From: JAJDUF01 sp965214295
GTDB lineage: Bacteria > Chloroflexota > UBA11872 > UBA12225 > JAJDUF01
DNA: 64,000 nt
Reading direction: 5' to 3'
NCBI GenBank assembly: GCA_965214295.1
Contig: OZ243944.1
Location: forward strand, 2,046,001 to 2,110,000
Below are positions 23,567 through 32,199 of the stretch, in pieces; the stretch's first letter is position 1; each line of letters begins with the position of its first letter. A program made the position numbers and the translations under genes. Under the pieces are notes generated by a model. That model did no database searches and was not told where the DNA came from. It saw nothing but the letters and a program-made list of their open reading frames with translations.

Positions 23567-24913
23567 TTGAATCATCCCCTCATCGCTCGGCTGCTTCCGG
23601 CCGCAGACCGGCGCGTGGCGCGGCAGACCCTCTGGATGGGCGCCCTTACAGCGGTCCAGTTCTTGGGCGGGCTGGCGCAGGTGTCCATCTCCGCCAGGAT
23701 TCTCGGACCGGAAGGCTTTGGCGTCCTAGCTGTCATCGTCGCCGTTACCACCCTCATCTACGGACTGTTGGCTCTACCGGGCGGTGAAGCCGTTACGACT
23801 TTCGTGACGCGGAGTGTGGCACAGGGACGGCCGGAAGATGCGTCTCGCATATTGCGTTTCACGCTGGCCGTGTCTCTGGGGCTGTCGCTCATTGCCTACG
23901 CCCTCATTGCAGCCCTCACCCTCACGGCCGGCGGCCTATTGGGGATCGCCCCGTCCCACCTGAATGCCGCTCTCCTCTACGGCGTCGTGGGTATCTTTCT
24001 GGCTACGCAAACAGAGACCCTGGCAGTTCTGCGGTTGTCCGACCGCGTGCCGCTGGGTCTGGCCGTTACTATTGCAAGCTCCCTGACCCGAGTTGCTCTG
24101 CTGTCGGCAGCGTGGTTGACGGCGGGCGGGCTGCTGGCGGTAATCCTGGCCCATGTTACCGGCGCTGCGGTGAATGGGGTCGGGATGCTGGTTGCCACAA
24201 CGGTGTCCGCGCCGCGGGCGGGAATGACGAGGCTCCTGCGCTCGTTATCGCTCCGAGTCCCGTCGGATGTGGTACGATTCCAAGCTGGAGCATTTGGGAA
24301 ATCCGCCATCTGGGTATTGGCCCATAACATGGACTCCATCCTCCTGGCGCAATTCACCGGCGCAGCAGAAGTCGGCCTGTACCGGGGCTCCCGGCGGATT
24401 ATCGACGCCACAAGATATCCGTTCCTGCCACTGAAGAACGCGGTGCAGCCCGAGTACAGCAGCCAATGGTACTCGCGCCAGGGAGGGGCACTGCGCCGAA
24501 CGGCGCTCCGGTTCACCTTGGTCTCATTCACGATGGCCGCCGCCGGATACGGGCTGCTCGCCATCCTTCATCAACCCATCACCCGACTCATCCTGGGCGC
24601 CGAGTTCTCGGGCGCCGCCCCGCTGGTGCTGATTATGCTCGTCGGCTCATTCACCTCTAGCAGCGTTTCCGTGCTCACCATTCTCCCGGCGGCTGTGGGG
24701 CGCGTCTGGCCGTCACTGGCGGGGGGCGCGGCCGGCTTGATGGCTTCCGCCGCCGTCATCGTGTGGCTGGCGCCGCGATACGGCGCGGCGGGCGCGGCTT
24801 GGGCCAACACGACCTACTTCATCGCCTTTGTCGTGGTTCTGATGCCGTTCGTAATCTCGATATTGCGGCAGAGCCGCCGTCGCGAGGATGATGGTCAGAG
24901 GTTGCTGGAATGA
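23567..24913 (+). CDS. Wzx-type polysaccharide flippase (intact copy)
   Basis: A 448-residue membrane protein with about twelve helices, starting at TTG 23567. Characteristic elements are VARQTLWMGALTAVQFLGGL, SISARILGPEGFGVLAVIVA, SILLAQFTGAAEVGLYRGSR and FSGAAPLVLIMLVGSF, which match the MOP-superfamily polysaccharide biosynthesis (Wzx/RfbX) proteins. It should flip lipid-linked oligosaccharide across the cytoplasmic membrane for the Wzy protein encoded two genes downstream. Its stop overlaps the next gene's ATG (24910) by 4 bases. An upstream start is not evident because the preceding sequence is remnant DNA. Confidence 0.83.
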   Translation: MNHPLIARLLPAADRRVARQTLWMGALTAVQFLGGLAQVSISARILGPEGFGVLAVIVAVTTLIYGLLALPGGEAVTTFVTRSVAQGRPEDASRILRFTLAVSLGLSLIAYALIAALTLTAGGLLGIAPSHLNAALLYGVVGIFLATQTETLAVLRLSDRVPLGLAVTIASSLTRVALLSAAWLTAGGLLAVILAHVTGAAVNGVGMLVATTVSAPRAGMTRLLRSLSLRVPSDVVRFQAGAFGKSAIWVLAHNMDSILLAQFTGAAEVGLYRGSRRIIDATRYPFLPLKNAVQPEYSSQWYSRQGGALRRTALRFTLVSFTMAAAGYGLLAILHQPITRLILGAEFSGAAPLVLIMLVGSFTSSSVSVLTILPAAVGRVWPSLAGGAAGLMASAAVIVWLAPRYGAAGAAWANTTYFIAFVVVLMPFVISILRQSRRREDDGQRLLE

Positions 24914-26184
24914 CGGCTGCACCGGATAAGCTCCACGTCGGCTTCGTGCTATACCGCTTGACAGGAGGCGGAGCGGAGCGGGTTATGCTCACTTTGGCGG
25001 AGTCGCTCATTGAGCGCGGCCACCGCATAGACCTGCTGGTGGCGCGCTTCATAGTAGCGTATAGGGACAGCCTTACGAAAGGGATGCGGCTGTACCATCC
25101 GAGGCTCCCGAATTCGGACCGGGAGTTGCTCCGCCATTGCCGTGAGCGCGGCGTCGAAGTGAAGGCCCTGACCATCAACCCGCTGGCAGCAGCCTGGGCC
25201 TGGCTGGTGCTCAGGCGTAAGCAGCTCGGCATAAACATCAAACCCAGGTACGCTCTATTTGCCCATTTGATTGCTCGTTACATCCGCCAAGAGCGTCCTC
25301 AAGTGCTGATGTCGGCGCTGCAAGCCGCTGATACATCCACGGTCTATGCAGCGGAGTTGACAGGCCGCTCCGTTCCCGTAGTTGTTTCGGTTCGTAACAA
25401 TGTTAGCCTGGCATACACCCGAGACGAGTTGTCCGAGGCAAGGGCGCTCTTCCCCAGGGCAGACGCTGTGGTTGCGGTTTCAAAGGGTGTGGGTGACGAA
25501 GTGCAACGGTCGTTTGGGGTGAAGGCGAAGGATGTCCCCACCATCTACAATCCCATACCGTCCGCCAGGATATGGCGGCTGGCGCAGGAGGAAGTAGCCC
25601 ACCCCTGGTTTGAGGCTGGCGAGCCGCCGGTTATTCTGAGCGCAGGTAGGGAGACACCCCAAAAGGACTATCCCACGCTGGTCAAGGCCTTTGGCCGGGT
25701 CCGCCGCAGCGTCAACGCCCGGCTGGTCATCATGGGCAGCCTTTCTGAGTCCTACCGGGCAGAGTTGATTTCCCAGGCGCGCGGTTGCGGGGTGGAAAAG
25801 GACCTGGGGTTTGTGGATTTCGACGAGAACCCTTTTCGCTATATGCGCCGGGCGGAGTTGTTCGTGCTATCCTCTCGCTGGGAGGGGCTGCCAGGGGTAC
25901 TCCTTCAAGCCCTGGCCTGCGGCACGCCCGTAGTGAGCACCGATGCGCCGCACGGGCCGCGGGAGATACTCGACGATGGGAGATGGGGCAAGCTGACGCC
26001 GGTGGGGGACGCCCCGGCCCTGGCGCAGGTGATGGTTGAGGCGCTGTCCGGCGACCGGCCGCCGGAAGCAGCGCTCAGGCGTCGTGCTGCCGAGTTCTCG
26101 GAGCAACGGGCCGCCGATGCGTACCTGGAGTTGTTCGAGAAGGTGGCGAGTAAAACTGGATGGGGTGTTGCGTGTACAGCGTAA
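24910..26184 (+). CDS. Family 4 glycosyltransferase
   Basis: A 424-residue GT-B protein. The N-terminal acceptor domain begins VGFVLYRLTGGGAERVMLTL with the glycine-rich loop typical of GT4. The C-terminal nucleotide-sugar domain has ILSAGRETPQKDYPTLVKAF, RAELFVLSSRWEGLPGVLLQ and ALACGTPVVSTDAPHGPREI with the EX7E-type region. It is translationally coupled to the flippase (ATGA overlap) and its own 3' end overlaps the polymerase-like gene by 25 bases. It probably adds one residue of the repeat unit on the cytoplasmic side. Confidence 0.86.
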   Translation: MTAAPDKLHVGFVLYRLTGGGAERVMLTLAESLIERGHRIDLLVARFIVAYRDSLTKGMRLYHPRLPNSDRELLRHCRERGVEVKALTINPLAAAWAWLVLRRKQLGINIKPRYALFAHLIARYIRQERPQVLMSALQAADTSTVYAAELTGRSVPVVVSVRNNVSLAYTRDELSEARALFPRADAVVAVSKGVGDEVQRSFGVKAKDVPTIYNPIPSARIWRLAQEEVAHPWFEAGEPPVILSAGRETPQKDYPTLVKAFGRVRRSVNARLVIMGSLSESYRAELISQARGCGVEKDLGFVDFDENPFRYMRRAELFVLSSRWEGLPGVLLQALACGTPVVSTDAPHGPREILDDGRWGKLTPVGDAPALAQVMVEALSGDRPPEAALRRRAAEFSEQRAADAYLELFEKVASKTGWGVACTA

Positions 26185-28505
26185 GCCGCATCCCTGTCTT
26201 CACCTCTGCGCGCGCTGTCAACCGGCGCGTCGCCCTGTTCGCCATTCTGACGGCCGTAGTGGTCCTTGCGCTGAACCTGTACGCCCCCGCTGGCCCATCC
26301 TTCTTGCAGCGCCTCATGGCCAGCCTGCTCATTGCCCTTTGTTCGCTGCCGACGCTGCTGTGGGCGTCCGACCGGCAATGGGGCCACTCGCTGATGCCTA
26401 TTCTCGGCGTTACGTATGCGCTGAACTTCGGCACGCCGGTCTTCCTACTGACAAGCCTGCGCGGGAGTTGGTTCGACCAGAAGTTTATTATAGAGGAGTC
26501 GATAATCAACACCGCGCTCTTTCTGGCGCTGGCCGGCTGGGCGCTGCTGCTGGTTGGATATTTCGGGCCTGTTCACAAGCGGCTGGCACGGAAACTCCCG
26601 CGCTTCAATGCAATCCCCAGGGACAATCGGAAACTGGTCATAGCGCTGGCGGTCGTCATCGGCATTGCCGCCGCGCCGTTTTTATATCTCGACAATGCCG
26701 CCGTAGTGGCATTCTACTCGGGCGAGACTCTGCTGCCGTCGGCGATTGCCTTTCCTGTCGAGCTACTGGGACAGTTCACCATTCTGTCCATCCTGGTCCT
26801 GTTCTACCTGCAGTTGCGCGGCGAGCTGGGCCTCGCCGGCAAGGCATTTATGTGGCTGATGGTGGCATGCTACGTGCTGCTGGGGGTGAGTACCGGACTG
26901 GTGCAGCACGGGCTGAGTGCCATCTTTGCGATGTTCATTGCCTGGGGCACAACCGCGCCCGTTCCGACGTGGCGGGGAGCGCTCTACGGCGTGCTCACGG
27001 CGGCGGTTTTGGTTTTCGTGCTGCTGCCTTTGCGGCCACAGCTTCGCGCTCTGATCTGGACGCACGGGACCAACGCGAACATTTCCACGCGCATATCGGA
27101 TCACGAGTTCAGCCCCTCCGACGCATTGGACGGACCTGTCGTCAAGGAATCCGACTACGACATCGTTCTCATGGATGGCGTCCTGACCTATTCCCACAAG
27201 GACGCTGCCTTGTGCAGCGCGGAACAGGCTGACGGCTCCACGCGCATATACTTCTTGCACATATTCCCGGTCAATGCCGAGGACCTGCTCGACCACAGAG
27301 CCAACTATAGGTATAACAATCTCGACTTCATCGTCAGCGAAGGCGGGAACGTGCTCGATGGGCGGTGCGTTCACAAGGTACGCCTGCCAGCCTATGATAT
27401 CGCCAGCGTTAGAACCGGCTTGGCCACGCGAACGCGAGCCGCTCTGGACAAGCAGAGGCTCAGGCTCATCACATTCGTTCCGACTCTCTACAGCGATGTG
27501 GACGCTGATGGGGAGTTCCAACTGCGGACACTCGATGCCACTACGTGGGAGGTAGACCCAGCGAGCGTGACCGGCTGGCGGCGGCTGGTCATCGGCGCGA
27601 CGGGTGAATCGGAGCACGCCGCTCTGGCAAGTGTGCAGCCGGGAGACGCGATTCGGGTCGAGGTGGACGATGACAACTGGGCCGAGTATTGGGTGCAAGA
27701 GGTGTTGGTGGTAGACTCGCGTGTAACGTTCCGTCTGTATGAGCTCATAGGATCGGCGGGGGATCGCTCCTCGATCAGGGAGGGCGGCTCGCCGGCGACG
27801 CTCATCTACCGTCCGGCCTTCGTGGGTGAGGCCGCTGTAGTGCCAGTGAGCCTAAAGACGGAGACATCTGATTCGGTCGGCAGGAACCCGTCTGCTCCGC
27901 ATTCCGATAGCCTCCTTATTGAGAAGATGGGAATCTACATGCAAGTCCTGCGGGACTTCTTAGAGTCGGGAGGCATCTCTTCCTTCAACCGCCTCCATAG
28001 CGCAATGAACGCTTCCGCCAGGCGCCTGAGCGTGTTGTTGCGGTTCTCCTGGATCATCAAACAGGTGCCTGCGAATATGCCATATCTGAAGGGCGAGACC
28101 TACTACCCCATGCTGTTCAAGCTCATTCCCCGGTTCTTCTGGGAGGACAAGCCCAGGGAAATAGGAAACCTGGGGCGGCGTTTCGGGTTCCTGCCTGAGG
28201 GCAATGAAATCAACAATGTCAAGATACATCAGATCGGGGAAATGTACGCCAACTTCGGCATTTTGGGCGTTTTCTTGGGGATGTTCGCCCTCGGAATCCT
28301 GTTCCGGGTGGTGTACCAGTTGTTCTTCCATGCGGACGCATCAGTTTTCACCATGGCCGCCGGCGCTCATATCTTAACGGTGCCTCTGGTGAACATGGAA
28401 AGCGTGGCCTCGGGCCAGTGGGGATTCGTTCTCTGGTACGTAGTTCTCCTGGCCCTGCTGGGCACCGCCGTGAGAGTCGGGTTGTGGGCATGGAAAGCGA
28501 GATAG
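26160..28505 (+). CDS. Wzy/O-antigen-polymerase-like membrane protein with large inserted domain
   Basis: At 781 residues this is much longer than typical Wzy proteins of about 400-450. About seven membrane segments occur in residues 20-300. A soluble stretch of nearly 300 residues (about 300-590) follows, then the polymerase signature YYPMLFKLIPRFFWEDKPRE (about 670-690) and three or four more helices ending near 775. The IPRFxWxDKP block is the conserved element of oligosaccharide repeat unit polymerases. I do not recognise the inserted part; it contains FIVSEGGNVLDGRCVHKVRL and a beta-rich WAEYWVQEVLVVDSRVTFRL. It should sit outside the membrane. Start ATG 26160 overlaps the previous gene; GTG 26172 is an alternative. 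Confidence 0.75.
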   Translation: MGCCVYSVSRIPVFTSARAVNRRVALFAILTAVVVLALNLYAPAGPSFLQRLMASLLIALCSLPTLLWASDRQWGHSLMPILGVTYALNFGTPVFLLTSLRGSWFDQKFIIEESIINTALFLALAGWALLLVGYFGPVHKRLARKLPRFNAIPRDNRKLVIALAVVIGIAAAPFLYLDNAAVVAFYSGETLLPSAIAFPVELLGQFTILSILVLFYLQLRGELGLAGKAFMWLMVACYVLLGVSTGLVQHGLSAIFAMFIAWGTTAPVPTWRGALYGVLTAAVLVFVLLPLRPQLRALIWTHGTNANISTRISDHEFSPSDALDGPVVKESDYDIVLMDGVLTYSHKDAALCSAEQADGSTRIYFLHIFPVNAEDLLDHRANYRYNNLDFIVSEGGNVLDGRCVHKVRLPAYDIASVRTGLATRTRAALDKQRLRLITFVPTLYSDVDADGEFQLRTLDATTWEVDPASVTGWRRLVIGATGESEHAALASVQPGDAIRVEVDDDNWAEYWVQEVLVVDSRVTFRLYELIGSAGDRSSIREGGSPATLIYRPAFVGEAAVVPVSLKTETSDSVGRNPSAPHSDSLLIEKMGIYMQVLRDFLESGGISSFNRLHSAMNASARRLSVLLRFSWIIKQVPANMPYLKGETYYPMLFKLIPRFFWEDKPREIGNLGRRFGFLPEGNEINNVKIHQIGEMYANFGILGVFLGMFALGILFRVVYQLFFHADASVFTMAAGAHILTVPLVNMESVASGQWGFVLWYVVLLALLGTAVRVGLWAWKAR

Positions 28506-28568
28506 CGGACCAGGGCCCCTTCTTCACCATTGGGCTGGTGTTTGCCCTCCAGAGAATCGCTGCCAGAC

Positions 28569-28687
28569 CTGTCATTCTGAGCGCAGCGAATAATCTCAGC
28601 TACGACGGGGAGACCCTTCACGGAGTTTACCTTGAGCGTAACCGCAAGGCTCAGAGCCTGCCCCTGGCTCGAACCGGGGGTGACAAT
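28569..28687 (+). repeat. Interspersed TGTCATTCTGAGC repeat, copy 10
   Basis: TGTCATTCTGAGCGCAGCGAATAATCTC, then CGGAGTTTACCTTGAGCGTA, AGGCTCAGAG with a short extra insert, and GGGGGTGACAA. It is the rightmost copy seen and lies in the gap between the polymerase-like gene and the next glycosyltransferase. Confidence 0.75.
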
Positions 28688-28707
28688 AGAAAGACCCAGC
28701 GGGAAGC

Positions 28708-29859
28708 ATGGGAAGCTATGAGCGTATGGCCCTCCACGTAATGTTTATAATCAGCGGCCTGGAACGGGGCGGCGCCGAGAATCAGCTTGTCAGCCTTGCC
28801 AACGGCCTCGCGGACCGGGGCTGGCAGGTGACTGTCGTTTCGTATCTGCCGTTCTCGGAGCGGTCGCTGCGCTCGGAGCTGCGCGATCCTGGCGTCCAGG
28901 CCGTGACCTTGAACTCATCCAAAGGAGCGCTGAAGTACGCAAGCCTGCTCCGGGCAGCGTTGGCGGTCCGGCGAGCCAAGCCCGCCCTGCTGGTCGGCGT
29001 CATGTTCCACGGCATAATGACCTCGCGGCTCCTGGGAAAGCGCACGGGCGTATCGTCTGCTCATAGCGTATCGTTCGTTCAAAACTCGCGGCATGGGGCT
29101 GCAAGGGAGCGTCTGCTGGGAATTACGGATGGACTGGCGGATGCGGTGATTGTACTATCACCGGGTATAGCGGACGAACTCTGTCGCCGGGGAGTCATGA
29201 AGCCATTCCATATTCATATCATACACAACTCCGTAGATATCGCCCGGTTCGAGGCGGTTCGGAGCCGCGAGCGCGCGCGAAGCGACTTGGGCCTTACGGA
29301 GGGTCAGTTTGTGTGGCTGGCGGCGGGCAGGATCGACATCCAGAAGGACTACCCGAATATGCTGAACGCTTTCGCAGAAGTATCCCGGCGGCGCCCCGAG
29401 GCATCCCTGATCATCGCCGGGCAGGGGCCGCTGGAGGGCGAGATTCGGTCAATGATTCGGCGGCTAGGGCTGTCCGAACGTGTTCGGATGCTCGGGCTGC
29501 GTCGGGATATGCCGGAGCTGTTCGCGGCCAGCGACGCGCTGGTGTTGTCTTCGGCGTGGGAAGGTATGCCAGTGGTAGTATTGGAGGCGATGGCATCACG
29601 CAGAGCGGTCGTGGCAACTTCGGTCGGCGCCATTCCTGAGCTAATTGCCGATGGAGAGACAGGAATCGTCGTGCCGCCCGGAAACCATGAAGCGCTGGCG
29701 GACGGGATGACCCAACTGATGGAGCTCCCGGCCGAGGCCAAGTCCGTCACAGTCGAACGAGCATACCAGCGCGTGCGCTCCCAGTTCTCCCACGAAGCAG
29801 CTCTGGACCAGTTGGAAACTCTGTTCGACCAACTGTTGAACGACAAGGCTCGGAGATGA
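28708..29859 (+). CDS. Family 4 glycosyltransferase
   Basis: A 383-residue GT-B enzyme. N-terminal VMFIISGLERGGAENQLVSL carries the GGAE acceptor loop, and the C-terminal domain has WLAAGRIDIQKDYPNMLNAF, SLIIAGQGPLEGEIR, ALVLSSAWEGMPVVVLEAMA and VGAIPELIADGETGIVVPPG, the donor-binding EX7E block. ATG 28708 (MGSYERM) or ATG 28726 (MALHVMF) could start it. Its stop overlaps the next gene by ATGA, so the two glycosyltransferases are coupled. Confidence 0.87.
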   Translation: MGSYERMALHVMFIISGLERGGAENQLVSLANGLADRGWQVTVVSYLPFSERSLRSELRDPGVQAVTLNSSKGALKYASLLRAALAVRRAKPALLVGVMFHGIMTSRLLGKRTGVSSAHSVSFVQNSRHGAARERLLGITDGLADAVIVLSPGIADELCRRGVMKPFHIHIIHNSVDIARFEAVRSRERARSDLGLTEGQFVWLAAGRIDIQKDYPNMLNAFAEVSRRRPEASLIIAGQGPLEGEIRSMIRRLGLSERVRMLGLRRDMPELFAASDALVLSSAWEGMPVVVLEAMASRRAVVATSVGAIPELIADGETGIVVPPGNHEALADGMTQLMELPAEAKSVTVERAYQRVRSQFSHEAALDQLETLFDQLLNDKARR

Positions 29860-31091
29860 ATGACTTTCCGAGGACAGCAGTCATCGTCGCCAATTCGGAT
29901 ACCAACATCTACCGGTTCCGAGCGCCGATCATCCGCAAGCTCCTGGAGATGGGTGTCTCTGTGTACGCAGTGGCGCCGCCCGGCAAGTTCGTGACCAACA
30001 TCGAGAGGCTGGGAGCGACATTCGTCCCATGGCAGCTGGACCGCCGCAGCCTGAATCCGCTGTCCGAGGTCAGGCACGTAATCGCGCTTATGGGTATCTA
30101 CCGGCGGCTCAAGCCGGACATGGTCCACCACTTCACCGTCAAGCCGAACGTGTACGGCGTTGTTGCAGCCCGGTTGATCGGCATCCCAATGGTCTTCAGC
30201 GGAGTCACGGGCCTGGGGTACGCGTTCTCGCCGGGTGGTCTGCGGCGCCGCGTCTTGCGTTCATGGGTGGTACTGCTGTATCACATGGTCGCACATCTGA
30301 GCGACGCCCTGACTTTCCAGACACAACATGATATCGACGTCTTGTTGGGAACGAGGCGTTCGGCGATGAGCAAGGCTCTGGTGCTCAAGGGGGGGGCAGG
30401 AGTTGATCTTTCGAAGTTCAGTCCTGATAGCGTTTCCAGTCACGAGCAAGAGATGGTCAGGGCAGAGTTGGGGCTAGAGCCGGGGATGCTGGTCGTCACC
30501 ATGGTTTCACGTCTGCTGTACGACAAGGGTATTGCTGAGTATGTGGCGGCGGCGCATCTGGTCCGGAGCCGGCAACCGCACACCCGCTTCCTCCTCGCCG
30601 GTGATCCTGACTACGGGAATCCAGGATCGGTCACCGGATCGGACCTCGCGGCGTGGACCAGCAACGGCAACAACGGTTCGGTTAGGCACATCGGGGATCG
30701 CGACGACATCCCAGCCATACTTGCGGTGTCTGACGTGATTGTCCATCCGACCTACTATGCTGAGGGCATACCGAGGGTTCTCATCGAAGCGGCCGCTATG
30801 AGTAAGCCGGTCGTTACCACCACGATACCGGGCGTCGCGGAGATAACGGAGGCCGGCGTGAGCGGAGTTACCGTTCCCCCACGGGACGTGGGCAGGCTGG
30901 CCGCGGCCATCGAAAGTCTGCTGGCGGATACCAACGTTCGCCGCCGGTACGGCACCGCCGGACGAAGAAAGGTTGAAGCCGAATATAACGCCTGCGCGGT
31001 TGCGGACCGGTACATCGCTGCGTATCGTCGGATGTGGGCGTATGCCGGCGACCGCCGTAGACAGGCGAGCGTAGAAACGCACACTGGATAG
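29856..31091 (+). CDS. Family 4 glycosyltransferase (CapM/PglA-like)
   Basis: A 411-residue GT-B protein. N-terminal TAVIVANSDTNIYRFRAPII, PDMVHHFTVKPNVYGVVAAR and FSGVTGLGYAFSPGG are typical of the CapM/PglA/WbpX-type group acting on lipid-linked N-acetylated sugars. The donor domain has VTMVSRLLYDKGIAEYVAAA, VIVHPTYYAEGIPRVLIEAA and MSKPVVTTTIPGVAEITEAG. It starts at ATG 29856, overlapping the previous stop. It likely acts early in repeat-unit assembly, but the linkage cannot be deduced. Confidence 0.86.
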   Translation: MNDFPRTAVIVANSDTNIYRFRAPIIRKLLEMGVSVYAVAPPGKFVTNIERLGATFVPWQLDRRSLNPLSEVRHVIALMGIYRRLKPDMVHHFTVKPNVYGVVAARLIGIPMVFSGVTGLGYAFSPGGLRRRVLRSWVVLLYHMVAHLSDALTFQTQHDIDVLLGTRRSAMSKALVLKGGAGVDLSKFSPDSVSSHEQEMVRAELGLEPGMLVVTMVSRLLYDKGIAEYVAAAHLVRSRQPHTRFLLAGDPDYGNPGSVTGSDLAAWTSNGNNGSVRHIGDRDDIPAILAVSDVIVHPTYYAEGIPRVLIEAAAMSKPVVTTTIPGVAEITEAGVSGVTVPPRDVGRLAAAIESLLADTNVRRRYGTAGRRKVEAEYNACAVADRYIAAYRRMWAYAGDRRRQASVETHTG

Positions 31092-31155
31092 GGAGGGCGG
31101 CGAGGGAGAGTAGTGCATGGCAGGAGGTGATGCATCTACCCCCCCCCCCAAGCAC

Positions 31156-32199
31156 ATGTATATGGTACAAGTATCGGTAATCATTCCGGCGCTCGACGCG
31201 GAAGATACCCTTCCGGCTACCCTTGATGCGGTATTGGCCCAGGACTACCCCGGCTCCATCGAGGTCATCGTCGCCGACGGCTCGGACACCCCGGCGCAGG
31301 CCAAGTTGATCCGCAGGTCCTACCCCGAGGCCCACATAGTCCCCAACCCATTGGGCAACATAGCCAACGGCCTCAACCTCGCCATCCGGGCGGCGACCGG
31401 CGAGATTATCGTCCGGTGCGACGCCCACGCCATACTCCCGCCCGGATACATTCGTCGCACCGTCGAGCTGCTGGAGCGGACGGGCGCGGCCAACGTCGGG
31501 GGGCGGCAGCACCCGGTCGGGACAACGTTCTTCGAGCGGACGATAGCGCTCATGATGACCTCACTGCTGGGATCGGGCGGTTCTCGCTACCGGGTGGGAA
31601 CGACCGCCGGGCCGACCGATACGGTCTACCTGGGCGCCTGGTACCGCAAAACCCTGATATCTGCCGGCGGGTTCGATGCCCGGCTCCTGCGAAACGAGGA
31701 CTATGAACTCAACTGGCGGCTACGCCAGCGGGGCGGAACGGTCTGGTTCGACCCGCAGCTTGCGGCCAAGTACCGTCCCCGTAGCAGTTTCTCGGCGCTG
31801 GCGTACCAGTATTTCAACTATGGCCGGTGGAAGTCGGTCGTGCTGCGGCAACATAAGACCTCGCTGCGGGCCCGGCAAGTGGCTGCTCCCCTGCTGGTGC
31901 TCGGTCTGGTCGCCTCGGCTGCCCTGGCTGTTTTCGGGGAGTTCCGGTTAGCAGCGGCGCTGCCGCTGGTGTACCTTACTACCCTGGTGCTGGGATCGGC
32001 GGCAACGGGGATCCGGCGCCGGGAGCCGTCCGCCGTCCTCCTACCGCTAGTGCTGGCGACCATGCACCTGAGCTGGGGCATCGGCTTCTTTCTCCCCCCC
32101 AGGCTAAAGGGTTGTGCGCCGAGAGCCGCGCTGAGTAGCGAGGCGAGCAGAAAACACCATGACCTCACTAAGGCCACTGAAGGAAATGAAAGGCGATGA
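31156..32199 (+). CDS. Family 2 glycosyltransferase (ExoA-like), C11 tract at its 5' end
   Basis: About 347 residues from ATG 31156 (MYMVQVSVIIPALDAED); ATG 31162 is also possible. The GT-A core has SIEVIVADGSDTPAQAKLI, IVRCDAHAILPPGYIRRTVE and LISAGGFDARLLRNEDYELN. Three membrane helices follow (LLVLGLVASAALAVFG, LAAALPLVYLTTLVLG, VLLPLVLATMHLSWG), the layout of ExoA-type succinoglycan enzymes. Eleven C residues at 31139-31149 lie between the strong AGGAGGT (31122-31128) and this ATG. The frame is open through the tract to ATG 31117, while ATG 31130 would join the gene only with 9 or 12 Cs. The stop overlaps the next ATG. Confidence 0.82.
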   Translation: MYMVQVSVIIPALDAEDTLPATLDAVLAQDYPGSIEVIVADGSDTPAQAKLIRRSYPEAHIVPNPLGNIANGLNLAIRAATGEIIVRCDAHAILPPGYIRRTVELLERTGAANVGGRQHPVGTTFFERTIALMMTSLLGSGGSRYRVGTTAGPTDTVYLGAWYRKTLISAGGFDARLLRNEDYELNWRLRQRGGTVWFDPQLAAKYRPRSSFSALAYQYFNYGRWKSVVLRQHKTSLRARQVAAPLLVLGLVASAALAVFGEFRLAAALPLVYLTTLVLGSAATGIRRREPSAVLLPLVLATMHLSWGIGFFLPPRLKGCAPRAALSSEASRKHHDLTKATEGNERR

